The position numbers and the translations under genes were made by a program. Below the pieces are notes generated by a model. It saw only the letters and a program-made list of their open reading frames with translations, was not told where the DNA came from and searched no databases. Of a stretch of 64,000 nt of DNA, positions 8,627 to 18,258 are shown one piece after another (within the stretch, counting starts at the first letter, position 1; each line of letters begins with the position of its first letter). Source of the DNA: Salipaludibacillus aurantiacus (GTDB taxonomy: Bacteria; Bacillota; Bacilli; Bacillales; Salisediminibacteriaceae); contig NZ_FOGT01000011.1 in the NCBI RefSeq assembly GCF_900111295.1, positions 1 through 64,000 on the forward strand. Reading direction: 5' to 3'.

Positions 8627-9295
8627 ATGTGCGGACGCTTTACATTAACCAGCGCAGAAGGTTTAGCGGAACGGTTTAATATAATAGAAGATTTCCTCCC
8701 TGAACAGCTTAACATCTCCTATAATGTGGCACCGGGCCAGCCTGTTCTTTCTGTTATTCATACGGGTTCAGAGCGGCGTATGGGCCACCTCCGATGGGGC
8801 TTCATTCCCCGGTGGGCAAAAGAAGAGAAAATAGGGTATAAAATGATTAATGCCCGTGCTGAAACACTGGCAGAAAAACCGAGCTTTAAAAAACCTTTGC
8901 AGACTCAGCGCTGTCTCATTGTGACCGATGGATTTTATGAGTGGAAAAAAACAGACGACAAAAAACAGCCTTACCGTCTCACATTGAAAGACAAGGGAAT
9001 TTTTTCATTTGCAGGCCTATGGGAGAAATGGCAGTCACCATCAGGCGATGCTGTTTTTTCCTGTACAATCATAACGACGAAAGCGAATGAAGTGATGCAG
9101 GATATTCATCACCGAATGCCCGTTATTATCGCTCAAGAAGATGAATCGGCATGGCTCGACCCTGAAAATTCCCGGAAACCGGAAGAGCTATTACTGCCTT
9201 TTCCATCTGATCACATGGACATTTATCCTGTGTCCGCTGCCGTGAACAATGCCAAAAATAACAGTCCGGATTTAATTCAGCCGGTTGGACAATGA
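8627..9295 (+). CDS. SRAP (SOS response-associated) protein, YedK/HMCES family
   Basis: DNA-protein crosslinking protein that shields abasic sites in single-stranded DNA through a thiazolidine bond with the N-terminal cysteine. The sequence begins MCGRFTL, so Cys2 is exposed after Met removal. The other active-site residues are in the expected places: Asn75 in MINARAE, Glu105 in GFYEW, and His161/His162 in HHRMPV. The 222-residue length is typical. GGAGGAGG precedes the ATG at 9 bases. It appears monocistronic. Confidence 0.95.
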   Translation: MCGRFTLTSAEGLAERFNIIEDFLPEQLNISYNVAPGQPVLSVIHTGSERRMGHLRWGFIPRWAKEEKIGYKMINARAETLAEKPSFKKPLQTQRCLIVTDGFYEWKKTDDKKQPYRLTLKDKGIFSFAGLWEKWQSPSGDAVFSCTIITTKANEVMQDIHHRMPVIIAQEDESAWLDPENSRKPEELLLPFPSDHMDIYPVSAAVNNAKNNSPDLIQPVGQ

Positions 9296-9352
9296 AATCA
9301 CCTGCCGCCGCATGTGTTTTACAGTTGCGTTTCCCGACCGGCTGACTTTCTG

Positions 9353-9376
9353 AAAGCCCTGCTCCCGGGCTTTATG
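9353..9376. terminator. Hairpin between SRAP gene and lipoprotein gene
   Basis: AAAGCCC/GGGCTTT stem lies between convergent genes and could serve either strand. The T-run is poor on both sides. Confidence 0.4.
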
Positions 9377-9386
9377 TTAATACAGC

Positions 9387-11090
9387 TTAATAGAGCACCC
9401 CGCCGCGAGAATGAGTTTCTTTAAACACCTCCGGATCGGGATCAAAATATTCCTCAGTGTAAGCTGGAAGGAACTCCCCTTCTTCATTTATTGTTCCTGC
9501 CCCTAAAGCAGGGTCCATAGTGAGCCACTTGCCGTCCACCTTAACTTCTACCCATGCATGCCTGCGGTGGTTCACTTCTCCTTCAATATAGTTTGCCTCC
9601 ATTCCTGCCGCTCTTAGTAAAGCTGTCGCCAGGAAAGCATATTCCAGACCCCCCCCGCTGCCTGTTTCCAATGTTTTTAGGGCGCTGTCTTCAAGCTCAA
9701 AGACATCCTCTCTCCTTTTTTGCACATTGTATGAGAGATTGGAAGCCGTAAATTCATATACAGCTTTTGCTGCTTCCCTTTCATTTTCAATCCCTTCGGT
9801 AATCTCATATGCCTTATTCATAATTAGCGGGTGATCCGATTCAATCCCCCTGGACGGCAGAAGGCTTCTTTCATCCTCTATCCCGTTTACTTGAAGGCTG
9901 ATTTTTTTTATTGCTTTAAAGTCAGCTATAGACAGCTCTTCCTTCTCAATGTCCGGAACATTAATCAAGATGTCATAATTCCCAGAGCCAAAACGGAAAA
10001 ATATTTCATCATCAAACTTATAATCTTCTACATTTACTAAATAGCCGGCTTCCAGTTCCTCATTATCTCCTTTTGTTGTCGTGACTAAAATAGAGCTGAT
10101 TTTCTCTGTCCCTGCAACAGATGGATCAATCTCTCCTGCAATGCGATATCTTGTGCTCTCGTGCAGTCTTTCGCTTGTCATAGAAGGCTCTTCCAAGGTA
10201 ACGCCGTGCCGTGCATATGAGGGGAAGTACTCCGTCTCTACAAAGTCTTCCGCTGACGTGTTATCTGCATAGAATGAAGCGGCATCATAAAAGACCCCTT
10301 TTTCTACATTCATTGCCTGTATTCTGATAAAATGCAGCGCCTCCCCAAAATAAAGAGGAACATCTCCGGAAAATTTACCATCCCTTACAGGGAGCATGAC
10401 CTGCCTGCTTTCATCGTTGTGCTCTACTTGCACAATAACCGCATCTCCGCTGTCTTTATCAGGTACTTCGCCTTTAACTGAAATTGTTTCTTCCGCTTTA
10501 ACCATCCCGCTAGCAGGCCTTGAAAGTGTAATACCAGTATTAATAGCAAATTTAGAATACTCCACTTCCCTTTTTATTTCTGCATTAGTGTTATATACAT
10601 GAAAATAGGCAACAGGATAATAGTTATTTAAGTCCTCAGGATCCTTACCAGGCAGGCGGATACGAATTTCATACTCTCCCTCGCCGTGATGCAAAGCCAA
10701 CTCTTTATTAAATTCTCCGTTATCTTTAAGCGGCACATAATGATAAAATGCAGTATTCATTTCCTCATGGATGACCTTTTCACTTAACACCTCTATTAAA
10801 AGGTGGGAATCGTTGATTTTCTCCTCTTCCTCAATGACCCCCTTAACTTCAAGGTAAGTGTCCGTCTCCATGTGATCCTGTTCGGGTGACATCAGCGTAA
10901 ACCCTGTTTCATAGGCATAATCCATTAGCCAAATAGTTCCTTCTTCGTGCTGTTCCTGTCTTTCCAGAAGATCTTCGTCAATTTCCAAAAAGACGTCTTC
11001 ACTTGTTTCTTCGGTTTTCTCCGAGCAACCGGCCATTATTAAAATAATTAAAAAAATTGCCACACGATATAACTTATATTTCTTCCGCAT
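9387..11090 (-). CDS. Lipoprotein with degenerate transglutaminase-like domain
   Basis: Membrane-anchored lipoprotein on the outer face. I use the ATG at 11090 (GGAGGGG 4 bases upstream) because it yields a proper lipoprotein signal: MRKKYK, a hydrophobic stretch, then lipobox IMAGC. Several beta-rich repeats follow, resembling Ig-like modules and each starting with a GITLSRP- or GVTLEEP-type strand. The C-terminal transglutaminase core (about 420-530) keeps His511 (RRHAWVEV) and Asp526 (MDPALG), but the catalytic Cys is replaced by Gly481 in SGGGLEYA. It is therefore probably non-enzymatic, perhaps binding peptidoglycan or protein partners. Confidence 0.8.
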   Translation of the reverse strand: MRKKYKLYRVAIFLIILIMAGCSEKTEETSEDVFLEIDEDLLERQEQHEEGTIWLMDYAYETGFTLMSPEQDHMETDTYLEVKGVIEEEEKINDSHLLIEVLSEKVIHEEMNTAFYHYVPLKDNGEFNKELALHHGEGEYEIRIRLPGKDPEDLNNYYPVAYFHVYNTNAEIKREVEYSKFAINTGITLSRPASGMVKAEETISVKGEVPDKDSGDAVIVQVEHNDESRQVMLPVRDGKFSGDVPLYFGEALHFIRIQAMNVEKGVFYDAASFYADNTSAEDFVETEYFPSYARHGVTLEEPSMTSERLHESTRYRIAGEIDPSVAGTEKISSILVTTTKGDNEELEAGYLVNVEDYKFDDEIFFRFGSGNYDILINVPDIEKEELSIADFKAIKKISLQVNGIEDERSLLPSRGIESDHPLIMNKAYEITEGIENEREAAKAVYEFTASNLSYNVQKRREDVFELEDSALKTLETGSGGGLEYAFLATALLRAAGMEANYIEGEVNHRRHAWVEVKVDGKWLTMDPALGAGTINEEGEFLPAYTEEYFDPDPEVFKETHSRGGVLY

Positions 11091-11545
11091 CGTTCCCCTC
11101 CAGATCCCTTGGCCACCTGTTTGCATTCAGCCTCCAAACACTTTTTTAATATGATTGGATAATTCTCTGTCATTGACTCTTTAATGTTAAACGCATCATT
11201 TACCGTGGATCATAATACATCCGGTCTAATTAGTCTTTTTTTACTATTTTACTCCTTCATCGCGTCTTATTAAAGTGCCTTAATCAAAACAGGTACGAAG
11301 ACGGGAAAATAACTCTCAGGCAAGGTATATCAGCCTACCGCAGACGTGTACATACCTGCCAATATGTATATAAAGTATTAGTTATAAATGTCATCTTTTA
11401 AAGCTATAATTGGACAAGCTTCGATATCATTAAACATAAGCCCCCAAAAATATTCTAAAAATTCAAAATAAACAGTTATATTTTGTTCGTTATATGATAT
11501 AATATATTCGAGATAACATACAAATTTAAGAAAGGAGCTGTAAAT
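11091..11545. other. Intergenic region with extended -10 promoter for the DUF4870 gene
   Basis: TGATATAAT at 11495-11503 is an extended -10 element about 43 bases before the downstream GTG. The remaining 400 bases are AT-rich. A short CTCTCAGGCAA near 11315 recalls a glycine riboswitch but lacks the rest of the aptamer. Confidence 0.45.
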
Positions 11546-11908
11546 GTGGACGAAGAAAAAGGAAAGCTTGCTGCGACTCCGGGAAAGTCATCTACAGGGC
11601 TGGACGAGAACCTGGGAGGACTCCTTGCCTATTTGCTTGGTTTCGTAACGGGAATTATTTTTATCATTATTGAAAAAGAAAACCAATTTATTCGATTTCA
11701 CGCTCTCCAGTCAATCTTTTTGTTTGGAGGTCTGTTCGTTTTAAGTTTTGTTATCGGCATGGTTCCACTGGTAGGATGGATTCTCAGTCTCCTGATCTCT
11801 CCGCTTATGTTTATTCTCTGGGTGATAGCCATGTACAAAGCTTATAAAGGCGAACGCTTTAAGTTTCCAATTACAGGCGATCTGGCAGAAAAACAACTTA
11901 AACAATAG
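11546..11908 (+). CDS. DUF4870 (Tic20-like) small membrane protein
   Basis: 120-residue protein with an acidic soluble N-terminus (about 1-25) and three hydrophobic segments (LAYLLGFVTGIIFIII, LQSIFLFGGLFVLSFVIGM, ILSLLISPLMFILWVIAMY). The motif ENQFIRFHALQS and the C-terminal MYKAYKGERFKFPI are characteristic of the DUF4870 family. Start is GTG with AAAGGAG 8-9 bases upstream; the overlapping ATG two bases earlier is out of frame. Function unknown; single gene between a promoter and a terminator. Confidence 0.85.
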   Translation: MDEEKGKLAATPGKSSTGLDENLGGLLAYLLGFVTGIIFIIIEKENQFIRFHALQSIFLFGGLFVLSFVIGMVPLVGWILSLLISPLMFILWVIAMYKAYKGERFKFPITGDLAEKQLKQ

Positions 11909-11922
11909 TATTTTAACTAACT

Positions 11923-11951
11923 GGCGGGCAGGTAAACTGTCCGCTTTTTTG
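11923..11951 (+). terminator. Terminator after DUF4870 gene
   Basis: GCGGGCAG/CTGTCCGC stem with one mismatch, loop GTAAA, then TTTTTT. Confidence 0.75.
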
Positions 11952-12376
11952 TGCCATTCTTTAACGTGTCTCGTAATTTTTAAAATTAACAAAGAATATT
12001 AACTTAGTCCAAACTTTAAATAATTTACCAGTACAAAAGTAAGACAAAATCCTGAAAGAGCTGTAGGTTTCATCTTAAACAGGGCCTTCCACGTCCAGTC
12101 CTCCTATCTCTAAAAAAAAGTTCCCCATTTTTATCAAAAAATCAAAACGTGATTTAAAATAGATAGTTGACATAACAAGAAAATAACTAAGTCCTTATAT
12201 CCATTACTATTGTATTTGGCACTTTAGTGCCTAGGTTAAACTTCCCTGTTTGTCGAATTTTGACCCTTCTTCATTCCTGTTTTCCCCTAATCGCCTTTTT
12301 ATTCTGAAATTTAATCGCTATGATAATGAATGTTGGTCAAAACAGGAATTAAAAAGAGAATACAGGAGGATAAACA
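11952..12376. other. Long AT-rich leader region of the LysM gene
   Basis: No coding region recognised. It contains a 14-bp palindrome GGCACTTTAGTGCC near 12218 and a TTGACA without a good -10. It does not match the ydaO/c-di-AMP riboswitch that often precedes cell-wall genes. Confidence 0.3.
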
Positions 12377-13612
12377 ATGAACCAGGAAACGAAGCCTATT
12401 ACCAGAAGCAGAAAACAACGCCTCTTTGAAGAACGCTCTCAATCGGCCAAGCGACGGAAAACCAAGATCGCGTGCTGCGCCCTCGCAGGGACATTTGCAG
12501 CAGGGGCTTTATTCACCGGAGGAAAAACGGCACATGTCAATGCATCTGAAAAGCTGTACCCCGTGCAGCAGGGAGATACACTTTCAAAACTGGCAGTGAA
12601 GTACAATGTATCTGTAGACCAGTTAATGAATGTGAACAGCCTGAGCACTGACCTGATTATTGCCGGCTCTGAGCTAACCGTGCCGGGAGAGCTCGCAGGC
12701 ACGTACAAGTACGTTACTGTGAAAAAAGGTGACTCTTTACAGAGCCTTGCAAACGCAAATGGCCTGACTGTTACAGACCTTAAAAGAACTAACGGATTAA
12801 CTTCTTCTCTTATTTATGAAGGACAGAAATTAAGAGCGCCGCTGCACGGAGCAGTCAATAACTTACCGGAAAACAGGCAAAATGATAGCAGTCAGGATAG
12901 CGTTTACGACGTAGTTGAAGGGGATACGCTTTTTGGGATCTCGCAAAAATTCCATACTACGGTCAGCCACTTAAAAAGACTAAACGGGTTAACAAGCGAC
13001 AGGATTTTTATAGGGGAAAAGCTTCTCATACCGTCAGCCCAGCATACCAGCCAGCAGGGACAACCTGAAGAGACCAGCCGCAGTAATACTAAAGGGAAAC
13101 CTTATAAGGTATTAAAGGGAGATACATTACCAAGCATAGCTGAAAACTATGCAATTTCAGTCAATGACATTATTGAGCTGAATATAGACTTATTAAAATC
13201 TGACCGCCTTAATGAAGGACAAGTATTGACTCTTCCAACTCAGGAAGATGCCGTTCAGGAACAGAAGACAGACAGGGCGATATATACGGCTGCACCAGGC
13301 GATACACTGTGGGGCCTCGCCCGAAGGTTTAATTTATCTGTAGAAGAAATTAAAGGATTGAATGGGTTAGAAAATGATTTCATTCTGATTGGACAAGAAC
13401 TCGTCATTAAAAGCAGCAACTTAGTGAAATCTGAAGCGGAACTTACAGGGGCGGTCGATCGTTCGTCTGTTGAATTCGCTTACCACGGCACCCATATTGT
13501 GCTGGAAGTACCGTTTGGGACGGCTGAAAAATATGAGGATTTAATCGGCGAAAAGGTAACCATTGTTTTTCAGGAAAAAAGAAAGCCTGCCCTTGTTTCC
13601 ATAGACGTTTAA
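12377..13612 (+). CDS. LysM-repeat cell-wall protein with five LysM domains
   Basis: Probable peptidoglycan-bound exported protein. A basic N-terminus is followed by one hydrophobic segment (about 31-50, ACCALAGTFAAGALFTGG), which may be a membrane anchor or non-classical signal. Five LysM modules follow, opening at YPVQQGDTL, YVTVKKGDSL, YDVVEGDTL, YKVLKGDTL and YTAAPGDTL. The linkers between modules 3 and 4 and between 4 and 5 are polar (Ser/Gln/Glu). The last 65 residues form an unassigned domain with no recognisable hydrolase motif, so I would not call this an autolysin. ATG has AGGAGG 9 bases upstream. Confidence 0.88.
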   Translation: MNQETKPITRSRKQRLFEERSQSAKRRKTKIACCALAGTFAAGALFTGGKTAHVNASEKLYPVQQGDTLSKLAVKYNVSVDQLMNVNSLSTDLIIAGSELTVPGELAGTYKYVTVKKGDSLQSLANANGLTVTDLKRTNGLTSSLIYEGQKLRAPLHGAVNNLPENRQNDSSQDSVYDVVEGDTLFGISQKFHTTVSHLKRLNGLTSDRIFIGEKLLIPSAQHTSQQGQPEETSRSNTKGKPYKVLKGDTLPSIAENYAISVNDIIELNIDLLKSDRLNEGQVLTLPTQEDAVQEQKTDRAIYTAAPGDTLWGLARRFNLSVEEIKGLNGLENDFILIGQELVIKSSNLVKSEAELTGAVDRSSVEFAYHGTHIVLEVPFGTAEKYEDLIGEKVTIVFQEKRKPALVSIDV

Positions 13613-13675
13613 AAGACTTATTTAGCGGCCCTATGACTTGGTTAGTATAAAATTATAGTTGTTCCTAAACCGTGA

Positions 13676-13712
13676 AAAGACCTTCTCTTCAGCCGGATGA
13701 GAAGGTCTTTTC
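13676..13712. terminator. Bidirectional terminator between LysM and nagZ genes
   Basis: Perfect 13-bp arms AAAAGACCTTCTC/GAGAAGGTCTTTT around an 11-base loop, with T-runs on both strands, between convergent genes. Confidence 0.85.
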
Positions 13713-13804
13713 ATAATTTCAGTATTCAGCTATGAGGTACGGTGCCGCCGCAGCAAGCTTTTTTTCAACAGTCATTTTGAGCCTCACATCTTTAAATAAG
13801 TTAA

Positions 13805-15928
13805 TTAATCTAACCTTAGTCCGTGGCCGAATTCGTAAAGCACGTTGCCGTCGTAATCAGGAATGGTGACCGGCAGCTGACCGGACGGAGCATTTTCGCC
13901 AAACAGCGTGGCAGCGGAGGCCTCAAAGCTTGCTCCTCTGAACCCGTACTGGGCAACATAGGCATCGACTTCGGTATGGTATGCCATTATATCGTATGGA
14001 TTGCGGATCCCAATAGCGATTAACGGGGCATCAGTCTCATCTGCAATAGTTCGGACCATTGCCATTTGAGCGCTTGATGCCGCACGCTGCCCCACTGTAG
14101 CGGTCGTCGTTCCGACGATTACTTTATCTGCTCCACGGATTTGATTCCACTGGGCGTCTGTAATAGCCGCACTGGACGATGCTCTAATCACTTCGGCATC
14201 GGGGCGGTATTTCTGAACGGCCTGTCCCAGGCTTGAAATATAACTTCCGCCTATTACTACAATATTTTCTTCTTCTGCTGCTACAGGCAGCACGCCATCG
14301 TTCTTCACCAATGTCACCGATTGTTCAGCTACTTTTCTTTCTGTCCTTTTATGATCCTCAGAACCAACCACTGCCTGAGCATTAGTGATTTTATCAGTCA
14401 GCGCTTGAGGTGATTCTTCTTTAATAATGCCGCGGTTAACTTTTAAAGTAAGAATGCGTTCAACTGATGCTTCCACACGCTCTTCAGATATCTCACCGGC
14501 CTCGACTGCAACAAGCAGCCCTTCCGCAACGTCTTCCAAACCTACAGGCATCAGTACAATGTCAGAGCCTGCTTTGACTGTTCGGATGGCGGCGTCAACC
14601 GGACCGAAGTGGTCGCTGATCGCCTGCATATTCATGGCATCTGTAATGATGACACCTTCATAATTCATCTCGCCTCTCATTAAATCTGTAAGGACAGTAT
14701 GAGATAACGTAGCAGGAAGAGCTATTTCTTGACCTGTTTTCTCGGAAATGACTTTCGTATCGTCAATTTTTGGGAAAGTTACATGAGCAGTCATAATTGC
14801 GTCAATATCAGCATCCATAGCCTGCTGGAACGGGCTCAGTTCCACCTCAAACAAACGGTCAATATCATGGGGCACCTCGGGCAAGCCAAGATGGGAATCC
14901 ACATCCGTATCCCCGTGGCCCGGGAAATGCTTGGCAGTCGCCGCTACTCCTGTATCCTGAAGACCTTTCGTATAAGCAACGCCTAATTCACCTACTAAAT
15001 CAGGGTCTTCTCCAAACGAACGAACTCCGATTACCGGATTATCCGGATTGTTGTTTACATCCAGTACTGGAGCCAGGTTCATATTAATTCCGAGAGAGTT
15101 TAACTCTTCACCAATAGCGTGGCCGACATCATAAGACAGGCCTTCTGAGCGTGTAGCGCCTAACGCCATATTTCCCGGGAAATCTGTCCCTGACTGTAAA
15201 CGCGTCACAATACCGCCTTCCTGGTCAATTGTCATAAGCAACCCGAACTTCTCTGCAGCTTCCTGATAAGCCGCTACAAGTTCAGCCGTCTGTTCAGTCG
15301 TCACCACGTTTTCGCGGAATAAAATTACACCGCCAAGATGGTAGTCTTTTACGAGCTGTTCAATTTCAGGCAGCATTTCCGTTACATTTTCGCTGTTCCA
15401 GTTACGGAAATCAGGCATAAGCATCTGCCCTACTTTTTCTTCAAGTGTCATATTGTTAATTGCATGGCTGATCACATCATACTTAACACCTTCCTGCTTA
15501 ATTAAAGAAGGCTTGGTGTCCGGTTTTCCTCTGTCGTTTGAACTGCGGTCTACTTTACTGTGCACCGCAATTCTGTCAGTATGCTCACCATCGGATACCT
15601 TGATAAACGAACGCCCCGGCTGCCCGGATAAAGTTACTGTCCCATCATCTTCCACACTTGCAACATTTTTGTTGGATGATTCCCAAGTTACACCTTCAGT
15701 TTTTAAAGTGAAATGGCCTTCTTCATAAACATTAAGCGCTTTCAATTTAAATTGTTCCCCGCTGACTTCTGCATCAGCTTCCGGTACATTTTCAAATATA
15801 ATAAGATCCTTTACACCTTCGCCTTCAGCCGCCTGAACTAAGTTGCCGGTGATTCCTGTCAGCAGGTGGGATACTGCAAGAATAACTGCAAGAATAGTTA
15901 TCACCACTGTTTTCTTAACCGATTTCAT
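13805..15928 (-). CDS. nagZ: Secreted beta-N-acetylhexosaminidase (GH3, NagZ)
   Basis: Removes terminal GlcNAc from muropeptides during cell-wall recycling. In Gram-positives it acts outside the membrane. Domains: signal peptide (1-33, ending near VQAA), a bacterial Ig-like group 2 domain (about 45-125), the GH3 TIM barrel (about 150-510) with NagZ signature KHFPGHGDTDVDSH at 333-346, and the GH3 C-terminal domain (about 535-705), as in two-domain Bacillus NagZ. The added Ig-like module is extra and may help wall binding. GAGGTAAT-type ribosome site precedes the ATG. No amidase or murQ partner lies next to it here. Confidence 0.92.
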   Translation of the reverse strand: MKSVKKTVVITILAVILAVSHLLTGITGNLVQAAEGEGVKDLIIFENVPEADAEVSGEQFKLKALNVYEEGHFTLKTEGVTWESSNKNVASVEDDGTVTLSGQPGRSFIKVSDGEHTDRIAVHSKVDRSSNDRGKPDTKPSLIKQEGVKYDVISHAINNMTLEEKVGQMLMPDFRNWNSENVTEMLPEIEQLVKDYHLGGVILFRENVVTTEQTAELVAAYQEAAEKFGLLMTIDQEGGIVTRLQSGTDFPGNMALGATRSEGLSYDVGHAIGEELNSLGINMNLAPVLDVNNNPDNPVIGVRSFGEDPDLVGELGVAYTKGLQDTGVAATAKHFPGHGDTDVDSHLGLPEVPHDIDRLFEVELSPFQQAMDADIDAIMTAHVTFPKIDDTKVISEKTGQEIALPATLSHTVLTDLMRGEMNYEGVIITDAMNMQAISDHFGPVDAAIRTVKAGSDIVLMPVGLEDVAEGLLVAVEAGEISEERVEASVERILTLKVNRGIIKEESPQALTDKITNAQAVVGSEDHKRTERKVAEQSVTLVKNDGVLPVAAEEENIVVIGGSYISSLGQAVQKYRPDAEVIRASSSAAITDAQWNQIRGADKVIVGTTTATVGQRAASSAQMAMVRTIADETDAPLIAIGIRNPYDIMAYHTEVDAYVAQYGFRGASFEASAATLFGENAPSGQLPVTIPDYDGNVLYEFGHGLRLD

Positions 15929-16372
15929 TAAATTACCTCCTTATTTTTTAAATTGACTTCGTCGACCCTCCAGTCTGTTAAATATACATAAAGAGAAAGG
16001 TTCTCTTTATAATCGGATTTTAAATGAAGGAGAAACTATTGCTGCATATATGTATTGTCTTACTTTAAGACTACTCAATATTATGCATAGTTGTCTATAC
16101 CACACAAGCACTATTAAAGTATTAATTGTCTGGGCATGAGGTCTTTAAGTATAGGCAAATAGTTTCGATTATTCTATGCAGGTATGCATCGAAACAAATA
16201 ATTAACAATATAAAAACTGTCTTATCAGCATTTATAAAGATAAGCCTTTCTTACTGCTTAAGTATTGAATTAAGAATAGAGGGACTTTTTAATAAACCTT
16301 TGTCTTTTTTAAAGGCTTTTTATGTGAGATGGTGTTTCTAAACTTCTGTTACAGGTTTCCCTCTTTCAAACC
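15929..16372. other. Intergenic region with inverted repeats upstream of nagZ
   Basis: Holds a perfect AAAGAGAA-AGG-TTCTCTTT repeat (15990-16008) close to the nagZ start, which could be an operator. A second stem GTTTCGAT/ATCGAAAC (16162-16195) has inner ATGCA/TGCAT pairing. No credible gene was seen. Confidence 0.35.
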
Positions 16373-16738
16373 TTAAGCAAATACGATGACATATATAAGC
16401 AGGGAAAACATAACGACAGCCACAAGTGAGCTCGTTGCGATAACAATCCACGAGGCGGACTGAAACTGTTGGTTATTGATTGTCCGCTTATTTTTGAAAA
16501 ATAGCCATGTCCCAAGTGAAAGAACAGTTATCCCTGCACAAAAGGAAATAATACTCAGAACCGTTGCTAATGTGCGGGTAAAAGAAGAGCCGGCGCCTGC
16601 CGTAAGTTCAATACCAAATATTAAAAACCCGATACCTTTCATGGCCAGAGCGGTACGTACCCAGGCAAGGAATGTCCTTTCGTTGGCCAAATGCTGCTGA
16701 ATATAAGAAGAATCTGCTGTAGGTTGCTGATTGATCAT
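16373..16738 (-). CDS. YidH family (DUF202) membrane protein
   Basis: Small membrane protein of unknown function. The family signature HLANERTFLAWVRTALAMKG is complete and is followed by three hydrophobic segments. I choose the second ATG (16738) because AGGTGG stands 8 bases before it; the upstream ATG at 16750 overlaps that site. Divergent from the YetF-like gene 112 bases away, so they may share a regulatory region. Confidence 0.85.
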   Translation of the reverse strand: MINQQPTADSSYIQQHLANERTFLAWVRTALAMKGIGFLIFGIELTAGAGSSFTRTLATVLSIISFCAGITVLSLGTWLFFKNKRTINNQQFQSASWIVIATSSLVAVVMFSLLIYVIVFA

Positions 16739-16850
16739 ATTCCATTCCACCTTTGTCTATTAGGTTACTCATGTTCATTTTATCACAGTGAATGACTCCT
16801 CCCTCTTTTGGAAAAAATGACATAAACAGGCAGGCAAAAGGAGGAGATAA

Positions 16851-17579
16851 ATGGTGGAAAGTATACAGGAAATATTTTTAATACTGGGACGTATTTTAAC
16901 GATCATTCCTCTCTTGTTATTCATGACGATTTTCATGGGAAAACGCGCTATAGGCGAGATACCCATTTTTGATTTCTTAATTGTTATTATACTTGGAGCC
17001 GTGGTCGGTGCTGACATTGCGGATCCAGACATTCATCATTTTCCTACAGCTTTAGCTGTAGTGTTCATTGCCATTTTACAGCGCCTTGTGGCAAGGCTAA
17101 AAGTGGCTCACCGGCTGACAGGCCGTCTGATCACGTTTGAACCGACTGTTGTTATCCAAAATGGAAAAATGATTAACCAGAACTTGAAAAAAATTCGCTA
17201 CTCCATCGACAATCTCATGCAAATGCTGCGTGAAAAAGATGTGTTTGATATAGCCGAGGTTGAAACAGCAGTCGTCGAAGCAAACGGTTCTTTAAGTGTA
17301 TTAAAAATTCCTGAAAAACAAGCTATTTTAAAAGAGGATATACGTTTAAACAGAGAGGTATCTTCTTCACTTGCATTACCTGTCATTATTGAAGGACAAA
17401 TAGACACCAAGGTACTGGCCGCTAGGGGCCTTAACGAGATATGGCTTCATAAACAACTAGAGACTCATGATATTAAAACGATTGAGGATATCTTTTTTGC
17501 CTCCGTTAATGCGGCAGGTGAACTCCATATTAGTAAATATAATGAGAGATCCTTGGAAGTACCGGTTATCAGGCATTAA
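16851..17579 (+). CDS. DUF421 family membrane protein (YetF/YdfR-like)
   Basis: Membrane protein with three N-terminal transmembrane segments (about 5-85), then a soluble DUF421 region. Characteristic segments are MGKRAIGEIPIFDFLIVIILG, the RRLTGRLITFEPTVVIQNGK-type strand, and ELLREKDVFDI-like LMQMLREKDVFDIAEVETAV. 242 residues is normal. Related proteins in Bacillus subtilis are linked to spore or membrane stress, but the biochemical role is unknown. The stop overlaps the stop of the convergent acetyltransferase by 4 bases. Confidence 0.88.
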   Translation: MVESIQEIFLILGRILTIIPLLLFMTIFMGKRAIGEIPIFDFLIVIILGAVVGADIADPDIHHFPTALAVVFIAILQRLVARLKVAHRLTGRLITFEPTVVIQNGKMINQNLKKIRYSIDNLMQMLREKDVFDIAEVETAVVEANGSLSVLKIPEKQAILKEDIRLNREVSSSLALPVIIEGQIDTKVLAARGLNEIWLHKQLETHDIKTIEDIFFASVNAAGELHISKYNERSLEVPVIRH

Positions 17580-18187
17580 TGAATGTTCAATTTTTCAAAC
17601 TCTGACTTCAGCAGCGAATAGACAACTGTATCGTGATATTTGTGACCGTCAAAATCAGTTTGCCGCAAAGTGCCTTCTTTATGGAAACCGTATTTTTCGA
17701 GAAGCTTCTGCGACCCTTTGTTGTCCGCAAAAATGTCTCCCACGATTCGGTTGAGATTAAAGTTCTTGAACCCGCAGACTAACACAGCTGGAAGCACTTC
17801 CGTCATAACCCCTGTACCCTGTCTGTCTGGCCTGATTACCGCCCCCATCTCTGCTTTTTTATGCCATAGGTTAAGCTTATGGAATCTGAACAGGCCAATA
17901 ACTTCTTTTGTTGAATTAGCGATAATAACCCAGGGCAGCTCCTCGGACCGCTGAAACTTCTGCAGACTTTCAGCCACACTTTCCTTCAACTCTGTTAACG
18001 TGTTAACCGGATAGGGAGTGATGAATGCCATCGTCTTTTTATTTGAAAGTATAGGAAAAAGCGCCTCAGCGTCAGTTTCTTCTAAGCCTCTTAATGTATA
18101 ATGTTCTGTCGCGATTTGAGGAATATACTTAACTTCGTTCGTCAAATGAAACTCACCCTCTCCAAATATTTTTCTATATTTTACCAT
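17576..18187 (-). CDS. GNAT N-acetyltransferase, RimJ/RimL type
   Basis: Acetyl-CoA-dependent N-acetyltransferase of the RimJ/RimL/SpeG-like group. Signature parts are YTLRGLEETDAEALFPILSN, IGLFRFHKLNLWHKKAEMGAVI, the acetyl-CoA loop RPDRQGTGVMTE, and NRIVGDIFADNKGSQKLLEKYGF. The ATG at 18187 has GGAG 9 bases upstream. An in-frame TTG at 18145 with a stronger GGAGAGGGTGAG site would give a protein starting close to where relatives begin, so the true start may be 14 codons later. Substrate unknown. Confidence 0.88.
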   Translation of the reverse strand: MVKYRKIFGEGEFHLTNEVKYIPQIATEHYTLRGLEETDAEALFPILSNKKTMAFITPYPVNTLTELKESVAESLQKFQRSEELPWVIIANSTKEVIGLFRFHKLNLWHKKAEMGAVIRPDRQGTGVMTEVLPAVLVCGFKNFNLNRIVGDIFADNKGSQKLLEKYGFHKEGTLRQTDFDGHKYHDTVVYSLLKSEFEKLNIH

Positions 18188-18258
18188 ACCAGATTTCTCC
18201 TCTCATATCTTTCTTTATAATGCTAAAAATACGATAGAAACATTTCAAGGAGGTTACT

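Noticed and set aside
11270-11350. CTCTCAGGCAA resembling the 3' part of a glycine riboswitch
   Set aside because: The preceding conserved GCCGAAGG block and paired P1/P3 stems are missing, and the downstream gene (DUF4870) is not a glycine gene.
12160-12240. Possible riboswitch or leader before the LysM gene
   Set aside because: No match to ydaO or other known aptamers; only a 14-bp palindrome and AT-rich sequence.
16126-16341. 71-codon frame upstream of nagZ
   Set aside because: No ribosome site, unlike-protein composition, and spans inverted repeats.
18203-18234. Sigma-G promoter for the sspH pair
   Set aside because: Candidate TCATA and AATACGA are about 20 bases apart, beyond the normal 17-18.
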